Shown here: piece by piece, positions 6,276 through 6,298 of the stretch
How positions within the stretch are numbered: position 1 is the first letter of the stretch
Layout of the letters: the number at the start of each line of letters is the position of its first letter
Assembly: GCA_024699205.1 (NCBI GenBank)
Contig: JAILQA010000493.1
Span: 1 to 6,298 of the forward strand
Direction: 5' to 3'
Length of the DNA stretch: 6,298 bases
Source: Treponema sp.
GTDB lineage: Bacteria; Spirochaetota; Spirochaetia; Treponematales; Treponemataceae
Notes under the pieces: generated by a model
Databases searched by the model: none
Told to the model about the DNA's origin: nothing
What the model saw: only the letters and a program-made list of their open reading frames with translations
Position numbers and translations under genes: made by a program

Positions 6276-6298
6276 TACGATACGAGCCTGATGTATTC

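Overview
This window looks like chromosomal sequence from an anaerobic, host-associated bacterium. Base composition is moderately AT-rich (roughly 40% GC by eye). All three starts visible in the window are preceded by purine-rich Shine-Dalgarno sequences (AGGAAG, AAGGAAG, GGAGGA), which argues against Bacteroidota. The gene set (a radical SAM/SPASM enzyme, a sialate O-acetylesterase-like hydrolase, a divergent PurF homologue and an anaerobe-type citrate synthase) would fit a gut or rumen Treponema or a Clostridia-like organism. That placement is inference, with Treponema as first guess at low to moderate confidence.

Layout. Bases 1-1064 (+) hold the 3' part of a radical SAM/SPASM gene whose start lies outside the window. 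After a 44-base gap, 1109-3331 (+) encodes a 740-residue SGNH/SASA-type acetylesterase without a signal peptide. It carries a GC-rich, Ala/Pro/Ser/Val-rich insert near residues 577-622. On the other strand, 6138-4768 (-) encodes citrate synthase, and 45 bases further on 4722-3307 (-) encodes a PurF-family protein. The two + strand genes and the two - strand genes converge, and the esterase and PurF-like reading frames overlap tail to tail by 25 bp. Bases 6139-6298 are a very AT-rich leader/promoter region for citrate synthase, with three TGCATA boxes spaced exactly 11 bp apart and an AT-only palindrome near the predicted transcription start.

How the genes may work together. The + strand pair may be cotranscribed, but no shared pathway is evident: one enzyme probably modifies a peptide or protein (substrate unknown) and the other removes acetyl groups from sugars. 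The - strand pair joins carbon entry into the oxidative/glutamate branch of the TCA cycle (citrate synthase) with a phosphoribosyltransferase. The PurF-like protein is the most interesting gene. Its PRPP-binding loop and four Fe-S ligand cysteines are conserved, but the N-terminal glutaminase domain lacks the nucleophilic cysteine and the usual glutamine-binding residues. It is therefore probably ammonia-dependent, partner-dependent, or not a classical purine enzyme. No tRNA, rRNA, CRISPR array, insertion sequence or clear intrinsic terminator was seen.
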